Below are positions 46,713 to 58,470 of a stretch of 64,000 nucleotides of DNA, in pieces. The stretch comes from Sciurus carolinensis (lineage: Eukaryota; Chordata; Mammalia; Rodentia; Sciuridae), in NCBI RefSeq assembly GCF_902686445.1, contig NC_062225.1, positions 90,570,581 through 90,634,580 of the forward strand. The letters are read 5' to 3'. The notes below the pieces were generated by a model that was not told where the DNA came from, searched no databases, and saw only the letters and a program-made list of their open reading frames with translations. Within the stretch, counting starts at the first letter, position 1. Every line of letters begins with the position of its first letter. The translations under genes were made by a program, and so were the position numbers.

Positions 46713-48434
46713 AGTGAAAATGTTCCCTCTCAGACCATTTATCTTTCCCAAGAACAACCTTACTATACTATAGTTTTTAAATTACTGTTTCCAAAGTCCA
46801 AATAAAATGCATGTATATAGTCCAATAGGTTTCAAATAGTCCATGCCGATCTTTCTCTCTCCATTTTGATATTAACTCAAATTGGAGTTTCCATTGTCTG
46901 TTTTCTTTCCTATTAGGTCCAGCAAATGGGGTCTAGAGTGAACAGAGACGCTCATGAAATCATTGAAGGAGGCCCACAGATACCTTAGGGTCCACAGATA
47001 TGAGGTCCACACTTGCAGATGCACAGGAATGAGCACCTCCTTAAGATCTGCCCTGGGTGCTCTAGTTGCCTCATTTAGTCCTAATATTTTTAAAATTTTA
47101 ACAATCCTTGTGTGCTCAAAAAATGCACAGTCTTCATCTGGTGTTTTAGGCATCATGTTGGAAGAAGTGGACAGAAAATCTCCATCATTACTTCCCACCA
47201 AGCCTTGGGGCTGGGCTCGGGCTAATGCTTGAATGGCAGGCGCATACTCTCCTGGTTCCGGAGGCTGGAATGCAAGGTCACTGCCCAGACGTGGTGCCGG
47301 TGGTGAGGGTTTCATGTCTGAATCGGGGGCACACAACGCTCAGTCAGTAAGACCGTGTACTTCACTTTCAACGGCAGTGTGAGAACACTGTTTTCAAATT
47401 AGGCAGAAGTTGTAACTGTAAAAAATGCAGCCGTTCCACATTCGCCTGACATCCCTACCTGCCTCCCCCAACAGGCATACTGGAGGACACTTACCTGAGC
47501 CACTTCCTCGGCCTGCTTGTTCTGGATTGCAAGCGCTCCGCTATCCTGACTCCAGCCCCGTGTCTCCACTCGAGACAGCACATCATATAAATAATGGGTT
47601 GCACTTCAGGAACAAATGTCAATATTTTCTAATTTGTTTTAGACAATTAATAAATTGTTTTTGTCTATTTTATAGCAAATTATCAGATTAATTGACGAGT
47701 GACTGTAACACAGGCTATAGTGCCCTGTAAGCTACTGTGATGAATGCATTCCATTAAATGTCGCGAAGCAAAAGAGTACGGTCAAGGATTCAGAATTTTG
47801 ATCAGCAGTTCCAGGAAGCTAGGAGCTCTGTGCTAAGTGGATGAATCACAGAGAAGCGTCGCACCATTTCCCATCGAGACCGTGACTCAGTGTCAAGGGC
47901 CGTGGGGTTTCTGCGATCTGACCACAGGATGACCCCTCTTTATGGAGGAACCAGGTATTAAGCGAGGCGGCTTGTAGGAGCCATAAAGGCCCGACGAGGG
48001 AAGACAGTGCCACTGTGTTCTGCCATCGGCTACTGCGTCCGCTGGGTCATGTCTTCAGATTCTTACCTCTTAAACTTATAAAATTGCTTATCACCTTGCT
48101 GTCTCCGTCCAGATGCAACATGACGTGCATGTCAGCCATGGAAATCCAGTGTTCACCTGCTGGACCGCAGGCCCTCTCCCTCCCTAAACTAGTGTTTAGT
48201 TAGGAATGCTTCGTCTCCCTTTCATTCAGTGTCTGCCTAGATGCCATCCGACCTCTTTTCTGTAATGAGTATATCCAGTTCTATAACAGTCTTTCAAGTG
48301 GAAATTCACATCCTCTTTATATGAATTTTAATTTAATATTTTCCATTTCTTCATTGCTTCAGATCCAGGAACTTCAAATCTTTGCATCTGTTGAAGAGGT
48401 TATGAAGCTGTCGTGGAGGGTACTACGTGCTGGG
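46713..48434. other. Single-copy stretch with candidate regulatory DNA
   Basis: A 154-codon minus-strand frame (46872-47336) matches no family I know and overlaps a 92-codon plus frame. 47580-47990 is repeat-free, AT-rich at first, and keeps CpGs ('aaatgtcgcgaagc', 'gaagcgtcgcacc'), resembling conserved non-coding DNA. Confidence 0.45.
47643..47658. other. SOX-like inverted repeat
   Basis: 'acaattaataaattgt' is two inverted ACAAT/ATTGT cores around a TAATAA centre. Paired, inverted SOX cores can bind SOXE dimers. It also contains a homeodomain ATTAAT core. Function unproven. Confidence 0.5.
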
Positions 48435-48605
48435 TGTTTTCTCCCCTTTTACTTACAGCATCTAGTTATGCTGATAACATAATCCCCATTTTTCAAATTA
48501 TCCAGCCTAGGCTCAGTGAAGAAAAGTAGCTGGTGGGAAATCACAGGCCTAACTAATGACAGAACCAGGACAAACCTGCCTTGCTCTAAAATTCATGTTT
48601 GGTTT
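48435..48605 (+). repeat. MIR SINE
   Basis: 'acttacagcatctagttatg', 'ataatccccatttttcaaat', 'taggctcagtgaagaaaagt', 'gaaatcacaggcctaactaa', 'tgacagaaccaggacaaacc' follow the MIR core in order and spacing. Confidence 0.7.
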
Positions 48606-51577
48606 GCAAATCCGACTTCTCCCTCAAGAATGCTGGGAAGAGGACCATCCTCTCCACATCTGCTTTGCTCTCCCACTGAGCAGGTGCCCAGTGCTCACCT
48701 ATGCCCTGGGCCTTGGACTTCCTCCTGAGAATCATCCAGGCCACAGAGAATGGAGAGGAGCCCTGGCACAGCCAGAACTGGGTGAGCTGCGGTGACCTCG
48801 CAGTCAGCACCACGGGCATCGGCTCCCTTGTCAGTTCGCTGTCCCCATTTCTCTGGTTCAGAGGGAGCCTCAGACCCACTGCCCTCCAGGACGCGGAGCC
48901 GGCCTCCTGAGTCTTCATCTGCTCTACTTGCCCTGGTTCTGCTCAGGGTATGGCTCTCTACACTGAGCATTTCTAAGAAACCAGGCTTTCTCCAAAAGTC
49001 GAGACCTGGAAAGTATTTGAGTCCCCCTTAAGCATGTCCTCTTACCAAGTCCTGACAATTTCTCGCAACATCTTTGTGAGATTACCAATAAGGCCACACT
49101 TGCGGGGGTCCTTCTACATTGCATCATGGTTGCTGAGAAATCCAGAAGGCAAGGACACCCGGGGATGATTTCTATGTCTCTGCCTGTGGCCACCACACAT
49201 CAAAGGCCAGCTAGTGATTCGAATCCTGTGTTATTAAGGCCCAAGGAATAGGACCATATCCAGTCCCTATGCATGGCTTTTGCTTGACTAGAAGACCTGA
49301 TGAATTGCCAGATCAAAACTGGGCGGGATTTGTCTTATAAACTGCTAAGCAGTTGAAACGGGTTGTAGAGAGAGACTGTATATGACATTAGATGACCTTC
49401 CTAAGAGCTCATTTCTCTCCCAACTGCTCGTATTGGAATCAATTTCAGGAGTCGTTCACAGTGAGCAGTTTATTAGCTTCCTAAATGCATTTACTGCACA
49501 CCAGATGTCCATCTCGCTCACCCCAGTCAGCTGTCCTCTTTCCCTGACCCTCTCAATAGATGCTCCTGCCCTGGATCTATCACCGAGGAAACATGTGACA
49601 GAGCAGAGTGTGGTTGGCGCGTGGGGTTCCAAGGAGAAAGCAGTCATCACCCAGGTGTGGGCAAACTAGGCAGGGTTATAATCAGGTCAAATATAGATCT
49701 TTCTAGAACAAACTTAGAAATATGTGTTTTCTTAGAACCCGCAGTGTTTTTTAAGCATTTAAAATTCCTTTGATGAGATCCAAATTGATTGAAATGAATG
49801 CTAAAAAAAAAAAAATTCCCTTGATAGTTCTACAGCTATTGTGCAGCTGGCTTGAACTCAATTTTTTAAAATAGAGCTTATTAACCTAAAATACTCTATA
49901 AAAAAGCTCTGTGCGTCTTTGTTTTTTCCTTTCTGTGATGAGATGGTCAACATGCGCTGAGAGCAGTTCATTTGGAAGGAAATGTAGGCTAGTTGTAAAA
50001 TGACTTCTATGCTTGAATGTGACATATTTTGATAAAGAAAAAAGCACAACTTCAATGATACGTATCACCATCTATATTTCAAATATTTAATTCCTTAACA
50101 AATAGAACTGACGGTGTTTATCACAGATTTCCATAAAAGGAGAGGAACAAATCATTGGCTTTGTCCTTCATGTTGCCTTTTCTGTATGAAAACGGAAACA
50201 CATCCATTGCCCAAGCAGCTTCTCCTAAGTTGTCTACACAATTTCTAAACGACGTATGCAACTGTAGGAAGAACTGACAGCATGAAAAACAGTATGACAA
50301 ACTCAGGTCCAGGCTGTTGTCACAGTCGGCGTGGCCAGTGGGGTCACACACACGGTCATCACCCAGGTGAAGGGGTCGCCTTCTCTGGAGATGCAGAAAC
50401 ACATTTAAATACATTAAATATACTTTAAAATATTGGCTATCCATAATTCTGAGGTACAAGTGACTAAATTCCTTCATTTGTAATTTTTATTGTTTTGTGT
50501 TCATGAGAAGAGCCCCGTGAATACTGTGAGAAACACATGCATTTTGGAGAGATAGGTAATAAAAAGAGCAAGCTGGACACCAGCAGATAGAAGTAGTAAT
50601 GAAACACCAACAAAATGCAGAGTAATAAACACGGAATTCCCAAGTCTAGTACCGAACAGCGAGGCTGGAGGCTTTCCTGATCTTCTGCAGAGGTGCTTGC
50701 TTCCCATGTGCTGGGTCTTCTAAAATGTATTATTTAGTCATCCTGTTTCCTTGGGCGGAGTAGAGTAAGACTGAATTATGTAATTAATTGCAATTAGCAT
50801 TTCTAGACTATTTCTAAAATCCGTGGGGAAAGGATTGAATCACTTTGTTGCACAGTAAATGTCATGTAAAAACAGGTTTTTTTCAAAATTTCTTAAAAGT
50901 GAAAATGAAAAACTCAGAAAATGTTCATACGTTGACAAAGTTTTTATTTCCCAACTTCATCAGCTTAAAACTCTGGTGGTATTGAACCACGTGCATGGGC
51001 AGTTTCTCTGGCAAGGGCCGTCCGTCCATCTAGACAGACATGGAGAGAAAGACTTGTTAATGTCGACTGGCTCCCAGCGTTTCAAGGCCTGGAAGCCCCA
51101 CACTCTGCTCTCTGCAGGCTGGAAACCACAAAGGCTGGAGGTGCGATTCAGCCCAAGGTTAGAGGCTGGTGAGCCAGAGAAGGGCAGGAGAAGGGCTGCC
51201 CTGGCTCCGGCGGAGAGTGACTTCCCCTCCCTCTACCTTCTCTAGCTTTGGTCCCCACCAGGCACTCAGAGGTCGGGGTGGGTGGCTCTCTGAGAGCTGT
51301 AAGGGGGCTGCTTCTTCCCTCAGCCTGCCAGCTCGGATGCTGACCTCCAGAGCATCACGGACACACACGGGCAGGGCTTTGCCAACTAGGTGGGCCTCCT
51401 CGATTCCGATGGAGTTGGTGCATACTGTCAGCCCTCCCCACAGGTGACAGGGCTTGCCTTCTCTGAGGACACTAAAGACATGAAAGCAGTCCATTTGCTC
51501 TTCTGCAACATGGAATTAAGGCCAGGGTTGTGCCCGGCATGGTGCAGGTCCTCAGTAATGACCATGCGATTTGCTGA
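48606..51577. other. Single-copy non-coding stretch
   Basis: No gene recognised. 49680-50140 and 50380-50860 are AT-rich and repeat-free. A 13-14 A run occurs near 49803. A 118-codon minus frame (50121-50477) and a 128-codon plus frame (50859-51245) are unrecognised. Confidence 0.45.
50773..50800. promoter_or_regulatory. Homeodomain motif cluster
   Basis: GAATTATG, TAATTAATTG and CAATTAG occur within 28 bp (50773-50797), giving several overlapping TAATTA/ATTAG-type cores. The cluster sits in repeat-free DNA. Such AT-rich cores also occur by chance. Confidence 0.35.
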
Positions 51578-51755
51578 AACCAGGTGTGGTGATGTGTGAC
51601 TATCATCCCAGGAACTTGAGAGGTTGAGGCAGGAGGAGTGCAAGTTTGAGGTCTTAATCTAGTCAGTAAGACCCTGCCTCAAAATTAACAAAATAAAGAA
51701 AGAAACAAAAGGACTTGGGGTGTAGCTTACTGGGTTCAACCCCAGTACTGCAAAG
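51578..51755 (+). mobile_element. Composite B1/ID-type SINE
   Basis: Head 'aaaccaggtgtggtgatgtg', 'ttgagaggttgaggcaggag', 'gtaagaccctgcctcaaaat'; tail 'ggacttggggtgtagcttac', 'ggttcaaccccagtac'. A few bases in the ID part are deleted. Abuts the L1 3' end that follows. Confidence 0.85.
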
Positions 51756-51758
51756 TTA

Positions 51759-52120
51759 GAGAATATCATGCTAAGTGAAATAAGTCTAACCCAAAATACC
51801 AAAGGTCAAATGTTTTCTCTGATATGCGGAAGCTAACTCACAATAAGGAGTGGGGATAGGGAAGAATAGAGTTACTTCATATGAGGTAGAGGGGAGTGAA
51901 GGGAGGGGAAGGGGTGTGGGGTAGGAATGACAGTAGAGTGAACAGACGTTATTACCTCCTGTACATGTGTGACGGCATGACCCATGTGATCCTGCAATAT
52001 GTGCAATCAGAAAAATGAGAGATTACACTCCATTTACATGAGATCTGTCAAAATGTATAAATGCATTCTACTGTCATGTACGACTAAATTAGAATAAATA
52101 AAGTTTAAATTTGTTTAAAA
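51759..52120 (+). mobile_element. Sciurid L1 3' end, 5'-truncated
   Basis: 'atcatgctaagtgaaataag', 'caaatgttttctctgatatg', 'ggagtggggatagggaagaa', a G-rich 'gggagtgaagggaggggaag' tract, 'gtgatcctgcaatatgtgca', 'attctactgtcatgtacgac' and 'gaataaataaag'. Corresponds to the same 3' UTR as the antisense copy at 45952-46150. The G-rich tract is a usual L1 3' UTR feature. Confidence 0.8.
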
Positions 52121-54089
52121 AATATAACTAAAAAGATTGACTAATATCAAAGTCCTTATTTGCCTCCCGGATTCTGGATAGTGAGCTGCGCTCAAGCTTG
52201 ACTTCCTAGGTTTGTTTCCATCCCTCGCTCCTCCCAGAGGCGTCCGCTCTGATAGGATCCAAATGGCCACCTGCAGCACAATCAGCCTGTAGGCAAAGGA
52301 GAGGAAGGCAGGAGGCGCAGGGACTAGGGCTGGAGGGTGGGGTATAGGAAAGACGTGACAGGGGCCTCTGTGTATGAGGCAGGCTGCAGAGGGAGAGAGC
52401 TAAGCTGTCAGTCTCCATTCTGTTTGGGGAGACTTAGTAAAAGGCATATTAGGTAAAATTGCTTGTGGTTCCTGGAAAAGTATTCTTGTGAATTAAACAC
52501 AGCTCTAAGAATGAGCTATGTAGATTATGACTTGATGAGCATAATACATTTGGTTATTTTCCTGCAAGGATTCGAGGCCCTTCCACCGGTTAGCATATGT
52601 GGGGTAGAGGTCTCCCATTCATGCTTTGAAATCCATTTACAAAGTCCAAATACCATGAGGAATATCTTGCACCAACTCTTTCTGTGTTTGGGTTACCTGT
52701 TCCTATCCTTGATCGGCTTCCTCAAAAACAGAGCCTGTGATGGAAATCTGGGTGCAGGTGATCCACTGGAAGAGACAGGTGGAGGAGGAGACTGGAGGCG
52801 CGAGTGGGCCTGGGGAGCCCAGGATGGAGTGGGGCCAGGGCTGGTCACCCCGGGGTTCTGAAGCATGAGCCTGCCCTACTGACTGGTCCCACCTTGAGGA
52901 AGTCAGCCTTTTGGGTTCATATCGGGCTGTGGGCTCTGTCTGATCTCCTGAGAGCAGCGGTGAGCCTTCTGATTCCCTGAAAGCCACTTTCCAGACAGGA
53001 CAGCAGTGCCCACATTAGCAGCTGACACCCAACCTTGCTCAGGGTGTCTGGACACCACGTCAGCAGCGTCCACTAGCTTTCTCACTGCACCTGGTGTTAA
53101 AAGAATTCAGTATTTCTGTTGCATTTCTACTATCTTATGGCTCCCTGAGGCCCAATTAAGTGAAATATTTAGTTTTTCCATCCTCCAGACACCTCACCCA
53201 GCTCCCTGTGTATCACAGTATGGGGAGATAACTTTTGAATGGGCTGCCAAGACTTAATTTCTAACTGGAAGAGGTCCAACGCATTGTTCCAATTCTATCT
53301 CCATAGAGAACATCATTAATATTCATGGGCAAACTCCCTGAGCACCAAGAAGTGGACAGATTTATTAACATTGATACAACCAGAGTTGCCAAAGTGTGTG
53401 AGTATTTTTAAAAAATGTGGATTAAGAAGAACTAGGTCTGGTTACCTGCTAGATGACTTGTTCCTGCTCTTAGGCTGCAGCACACAATTCAGAGCCAGGG
53501 TCAGCAAAACCACCCACTTCTGCACATTGCAAACCTTCTGGCTGCTCACAGAGCCTGAACTGGAAGTCACGGATCTGCGTTGCCATGGGTGTGGTGGATG
53601 CATTGGGTGTATTGCCCAATCAACGAGTGACACGTGAAATTATAGAATTCGTGGTGTGTATAAGTCAGAAAGTCACTAAGAGAGCAGTGCACATGGAAAT
53701 GGTAAGAGACCCTGAGGAAACCCTGCTGTCTGCACACGCCCACGGCGACGCTGCTCGTGCCCAGTGCACGGTGAGCGCTGAGGACCTCCAAGGGCTAGCG
53801 TCCTTCTTAGTGTCTCAGATGAAGCTTTCCTCCAATGAAGCTGCAGCCCTCCAGCGCAAGCCACAGCACCCTTGCCGTCCCTGAAGTCTATCCGGCATCT
53901 CTGACAAATCCAATCCTACCTCTTCAAAATGCGGAGACTCAGACTCTTCCTTGACTCTTTTTCAAACTGAAGATTTGATTCCTGTGCAAGTCCTATGGCT
54001 GATCCCATTAGCACAGCGCAGACTCCGAGCTCCGTGTCCTCTGCACTTTCATCTCTATCTCAGCATCACATCTCTCTTAGATGGCATAA
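52121..54089. other. Single-copy non-coding stretch
   Basis: No gene recognised. Frames up to 132 codons (52463-52861) look like chance. Nothing else seen. Confidence 0.5.
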
Positions 54090-54215
54090 TCACCTCCCTG
54101 CTCTGGACCTTTTTCCATCTTGGACACCTTCACAATATTTTCAAAACAGTCCCAGAACAGTCTTGCTAAGACACAAGTCATAGCATTTCACACCTTGGCT
54201 GAAATTTCTTTCTGC
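54090..54215 (+). repeat. Possible L2 3' region
   Basis: 'cagtcttgctaagacacaag', 'catagcatttcacaccttgg', 'ctgaaatttctttctg' resembles the L2 phrase 'gtgatctttctaaaatgcaaatctgatcatgtcac...ctcaaaacccttc'. Weak. Confidence 0.35.
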
Positions 54216-54579
54216 TTGAAAATGCATGTAACCTATCCACTTTTTTGGTTACTTGAGTCCTGTATTCAGTGAATAATTGTATGTATTAGTTACTGTCTTC
54301 TGTATCAGGAATGAGGAACTCAGTGAAGGACAAAACTCTCAGGCAAGCTCGCGTCAGCTTATGCTTTGCCTCCCTTCTCAGGATTGGCTGCCCAGACGTC
54401 CTCACGTAGAAAATGTTCAAATTACTCCATTGCTTGAAACTGGACTATGGCAGCACTGAGAAGGATTTGGGAACTGAGCATTCATTTCCCAGGGACAGAG
54501 TATCTTGCTGGGATCAAGGCTTCATAAACATTTAACCATTCAGGGACTTACAACCAGGCGATGGGGAAACATTGATTTT

Positions 54580-54720
54580 ATCAGGCCTTTATCCGTTCCT
54601 GAGACTGTGCCATGTATTGTGCGGGTTGAAAGGAGACAGGTCCACAAAGTAACACCCTGACTTTGTGGACAGGGAACTTCTAGTCAGGGGGGAGGAAAAC
54701 AGATTCAGAAGACCAAGTCA
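54580..54720 (+). repeat. L2 fragment
   Basis: 'gagactgtgccatgtattgt', 'gacaggtccacaaagtaaca', 'gacagggaacttctagtcag', 'gggaggaaaacagattcag' follow the L2 3' phrase ('ctatgtgccaggcactgtg', 'gtccctgccctcaagg', 'cagtctagtgggg', 'agacaga'). Confidence 0.55.
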
Positions 54721-54754
54721 GAGAACTGGTTTTCAATTCCGACTGAGTGGTAGA

Positions 54755-54875
54755 GAAGCAGCGGGTCGTTTTAAGAAATCCTCATGCCTAGATCTCACCA
54801 TCAGTATTCCAGCTCAGTAGGTCCCAGCGGTGAGCTGTGCTTTAGTGTATGCTCAAGGCTTTCCAGGGCATTCTC
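54755..54875 (+). mobile_element. MER5A-like hAT-Charlie MITE
   Basis: 'gttttaagaaatcctcatgc', 'ctagatctcaccatcagtat', 'tccagctcagtaggtcccag', 'gctgtgctttagtgtatgct' parallel MER5A ('gttagaaatgcagaatctcagg', 'ccagacctactgaatcagaat', 'ctgcattttaacaag'). Ends are worn. Confidence 0.5.
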
Positions 54876-57044
54876 CAGGCCATGGGATTTACCGTGAGAA
54901 AAGCACCCAACAAGTGAAGGAGTACTCACGTTGCCTGTTCTCTTGTTGGCTCACAGCACCTGTTCTTGATTTAGGCAGGGAAAAAATGACTCTAAAATCA
55001 TCTGATCCTGATGGTCCAGAATGTGCTAAGTTGATTTTCTGATTACAAAAACATTACCAAATATCTTACATACAGAATGTTTGACGATATCACATTTTTG
55101 GTTTTTAATAAATGGAAAACAATCAAAATGCAATTTTTAAAACTATACCTCATAACTTTTAAATTGATCTTTGCAAAAAATGAAGGACCTGATTCCTTTA
55201 GGGTCTCTGGATCCTGGTGTAGGATGTCGGAAGCTGGATGGCACCACCGGGAGCCCACACGTGCCCACGCGCACGTGCAGTGCACACACACTCACACACC
55301 CTGTTTCGGAGATGTGGGGAGAGAGAAGTCCTGCCGTTCAGAGCCCGCCACGGCCCCGCCTCTCCCATCGGCCTCAACTTCTGTGAAGTAGGTGGCATTA
55401 TCTCGATATCGTCAGTCAGGAAACTCAAGGAAATTCAAACCTCCCGTACCACCCTCAAAGCTAAACAAGAACAAACCAAAAATTTAAAATGAAATGCAAT
55501 TCCATATACTCTGTATCGTTTTTCTATCTTTCCCACTTAAAAAATGGTTTGCAGAAAAATTTATAGTGATTTGGATAATTTTGATGAGTATGGAAAAATT
55601 ACGAAAAGTTAATTCTTATTTTTTAAAATTAGGACACCACAAAATACACTGGCCCCAGAGAGCATGGTGTGTCAAAGCAGTAAGCTCCCCAGGGGAAACC
55701 ACAGCCACAGGGAAAACTTGCAGCAGAACTTCTTTGAACTGCATTCTAGGCGAGTTCAATCTGAAATTCAAAGTATCAGCAGCTGTCTCTGACTTTGACA
55801 CTTCATGTGTACAAAGCCCTCAGCAAAATCTGAGAAGAGGATTGCTGGTTTCAGGGGACATTCTTTTTTTTCTGACTTTTAATAATCATGGGGAAAATCC
55901 TGTTGCTGATGATTGATTCCTACCGTTTTACCAAGAGATTATTGGAAGGTAGCTTCCTTAACAATTGTAAGAGCTGCAGAGTGTGAGGAGTTCAGATAAC
56001 TTTTGAATCAGTATTACATAATCTCAATTTCTCATTCTGTGAAGACTGCAAAAAGGGAATATGAACACAATGGGATCAGTAATGAGCCGCTTTTAGGACA
56101 AAAGTCTCCACCCACGGTGAGAAGCCAGTTGTTCCAGACTGCAACAGGAACTCAGATTGCCAGGCACATAGTCGGAAAGGCTGAGCTTTGTGCTTGCAGG
56201 ACAACGAGAAGCAATACTGTCCTGCAAGTCTAGGCTTGAAGAGGTGTGAGAATGTTCCAGAAAGCAAAAGAGACAGTGCGATCCTCCCCTGGAGTTGCAG
56301 AGAAACCATTTAGTCTGCTGCTAATCCAAAGTGAGAGGAGCATTCCAAAAAACATTCCAGATGCCGGGCTCCCCTTCCCTTGAGGCATTTCCTCTACCTC
56401 ACTGAATAAAATAGAAGCTTGTCGTTTGCCAACGGCACACATCTTGTTGGCGTGCACATGGACACAGTCCTTTGATTCTTCATTTCTTCAGCAGTGCTTC
56501 TGAATTGAGTTCTTCTTCTATCCTGGATCCTACTGGCTACTGGTAAGAGGAGTGATACACAAAGACAAAGGCCACATCCCTGTTGTCAAGGGACGTGCAT
56601 CGCAGTGAGCCATGGTGGCGAATCTTTTAAAATGATAATGACAGATAAAAAGTAAAACATAGGAAGAATAGAGTCATAGTGTGAATAGAACTGAAGTAAA
56701 CATGACCTCTTGGTTGTAGCTGTCTGTGCACTGAGATCAATCTCATGATCTATTTTGCAGTGATAATTTTTTTCAATGTTTTCTTTCTAATGCATTAAAT
56801 TATCCACTCCTTCAGAATAGTGGTTCTATATTCTAGATTCTATCATGGTTCACACACTGTAAATGCTCAGAATTGCTGGTTAAATGAAACAGGATCAGAA
56901 GTAGATGTGTTTCTTACTTCGAAGAAGCACTTGTGTTCCATAGAAACCAGCCTTCGGTTATACCTGGGTGAACTCCAGGAATCTGCTGCAAACACTGTAC
57001 CCACAGACACAACACCATCTCTTTCCCCTAAAAACTGATGAATT
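54876..57044. other. Single-copy non-coding stretch
   Basis: No gene recognised. A 140-codon plus frame (55494-55916) in AT-rich DNA is the one long frame here not explained by high GC, but it resembles no family I know. CA-rich patch at 55258-55305. A possible L2 scrap lies near 56545-56600. Confidence 0.45.
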
Positions 57045-57389
57045 TGCTACAGCTTGAATGTGTCCCCCTGAAATTCCTAACTTGAAACCTGATCACCAAG
57101 GTGATGATGACCTTAGGTGTTGGGACCTTGGGGAGGTAATAGGTCATGAGGAGGGAGCCTTGTGAATGTCCTTAAAAGAGGCCTCAGAGAGCCACCTCAC
57201 CCCTACCACCCCATGAGGACACAGACAGAGGGAGCCACCGATGAACCAGGAAAGGGGCCTCACCAGACTTCGAATTTTCAGGTTCCTAGGTCTTAGACTT
57301 CCAACCTTTGGAAGGTAAGTCACATTTTGGTGATTTATAAAGCCACCCATTTATGGCATTTTGATAGTCCAGCCTGAACAGATGGGACA
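57045..57389 (+). mobile_element. MLT1A/B MaLR solo LTR
   Basis: Full length and easy to read: 'tgctacagcttgaatgtgtc', 'acttgaaacctgatcaccaa', 'ggaggtaataggtcatgagg', 'gtccttaaaagaggcctcag', 'agagccacctcacccctacc', 'atgaaccaggaaaggggcct', 'caccagacttcgaattttca', 'ttataaagccacccatttat', ending near 'gcctgaacagatgggaca'. Matches the MLT1A/B consensus order throughout. Confidence 0.88.
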
Positions 57390-58033
57390 GTGCCCTTAAA
57401 GGAGGAGGAAGAAGAGGGAAGGGCATGGAAGGAGAGAGGAAGAAAGTGGACCATTGGAAGAACAAGCTTTGAAATGATGTGATGTGTACAGGGGAGTTCG
57501 GGCAGTGTGCAGCGCGGGAACAGGCTGGCTCTGGGGGTCTGTGCGTAAGGTGGGGGAGGAAGAACCGCACAGCACAGAGAAGGCAAGACTACACATCGTC
57601 CCAAAGCTCAGAGACAGTGACATGTTTTCCATGGAGCACAGGAAGCTTAGTGTTGGAGCATGAAAATGATGAATGAATACCATCTACATCATCACCACCA
57701 ACTTAGCTGTAGAACACAAACAAAAAAATCGTTTTATAAATTCCATAATTTTGTAGAAATAAGTCTTCCTGCATTAGCTTTGTGGTTTTCTCCGGTGCTG
57801 CTCCTTTCTCTCCTAAGGAGGATTTTGCAGTGAAAATGTTGCTAATAAAAAAGGTGCTGATGGAGTCTTGCTGAGCTGCTTCAGGATGGGCTTCAGGGGC
57901 ACTTGGGCCAGCCTCCAGGGAGAGGGGGTCTCCCTCCCTGAAAGCTAAGTGGAAGCTGATCCTTGGTGCTCCTGGGCGTGTTAACTTGTGATGTGCTGAT
58001 GATGAAATTAATAGTACATAAAAATAACAATTC
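57390..58033. other. Single-copy spacer
   Basis: Starts purine-rich (57400-57450). No gene or named repeat recognised. Confidence 0.5.
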
Positions 58034-58470
58034 TGTTTCAGTCAACTATTCTGCTGCTGTGACTCAAAGATCTGCCGGAACAATTGTAGAGAAGGAACAG
58101 TGTATTCGAGGACTCACGGTTTCAGAGGTCTCAGTCCATAGAAGGCCGGCTCTAGTCCTCAGGGTATGAGGTGAGTCTGAACATCACCAAGGAAGAGTGT
58201 GGCAGAGGGAGACAGCTCACATGGCAATCAGGAGGCAGAGAGAGACTCCACTCTCCAGATACAAAATATAGACCCCACAGCCACGACTCCAATTAACCAC
58301 CTCCTCCAGCCACACCCCACTGGCCTTCAGTCACCACTCAGTTAATCCCATCAGGGATTAATTCACTGATTGGGTTAAGGCTCTCACAACCCAATCATTT
58401 CTCCTCTGAACCTTCTTGCATCATCTCACATGTGAGCTTTTGGGGGACACCTTAGATCCAAGCCATAACA
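58034..58470 (-). mobile_element. MaLR solo LTR (sciurid type), full length
   Basis: Antisense, from 'tgtttcagtcaactattctg' to 'agatccaagccataaca', 437 bp with TG..CA ends. Internal landmarks include 'tcacggtttcagaggtctca', 'gaggcagagagagactccac', 'cacctcctccagccacaccc', 'cccatcagggattaattcac' and 'ttttgggggacacc'. Best-preserved copy in the window and a useful reference for the others. No internal region, so it arose by LTR-LTR recombination. Confidence 0.88.

Noticed and set aside
46872..47336. 154-codon minus-strand open frame
   Set aside because: No recognised family, and a 92-codon plus frame overlaps it. Kept as chance unless conservation shows otherwise.
56545..56600. L2 fragment
   Set aside because: One phrase ('acatccctgttgtcaaggga') resembles L2, but too short and isolated to list as a feature.
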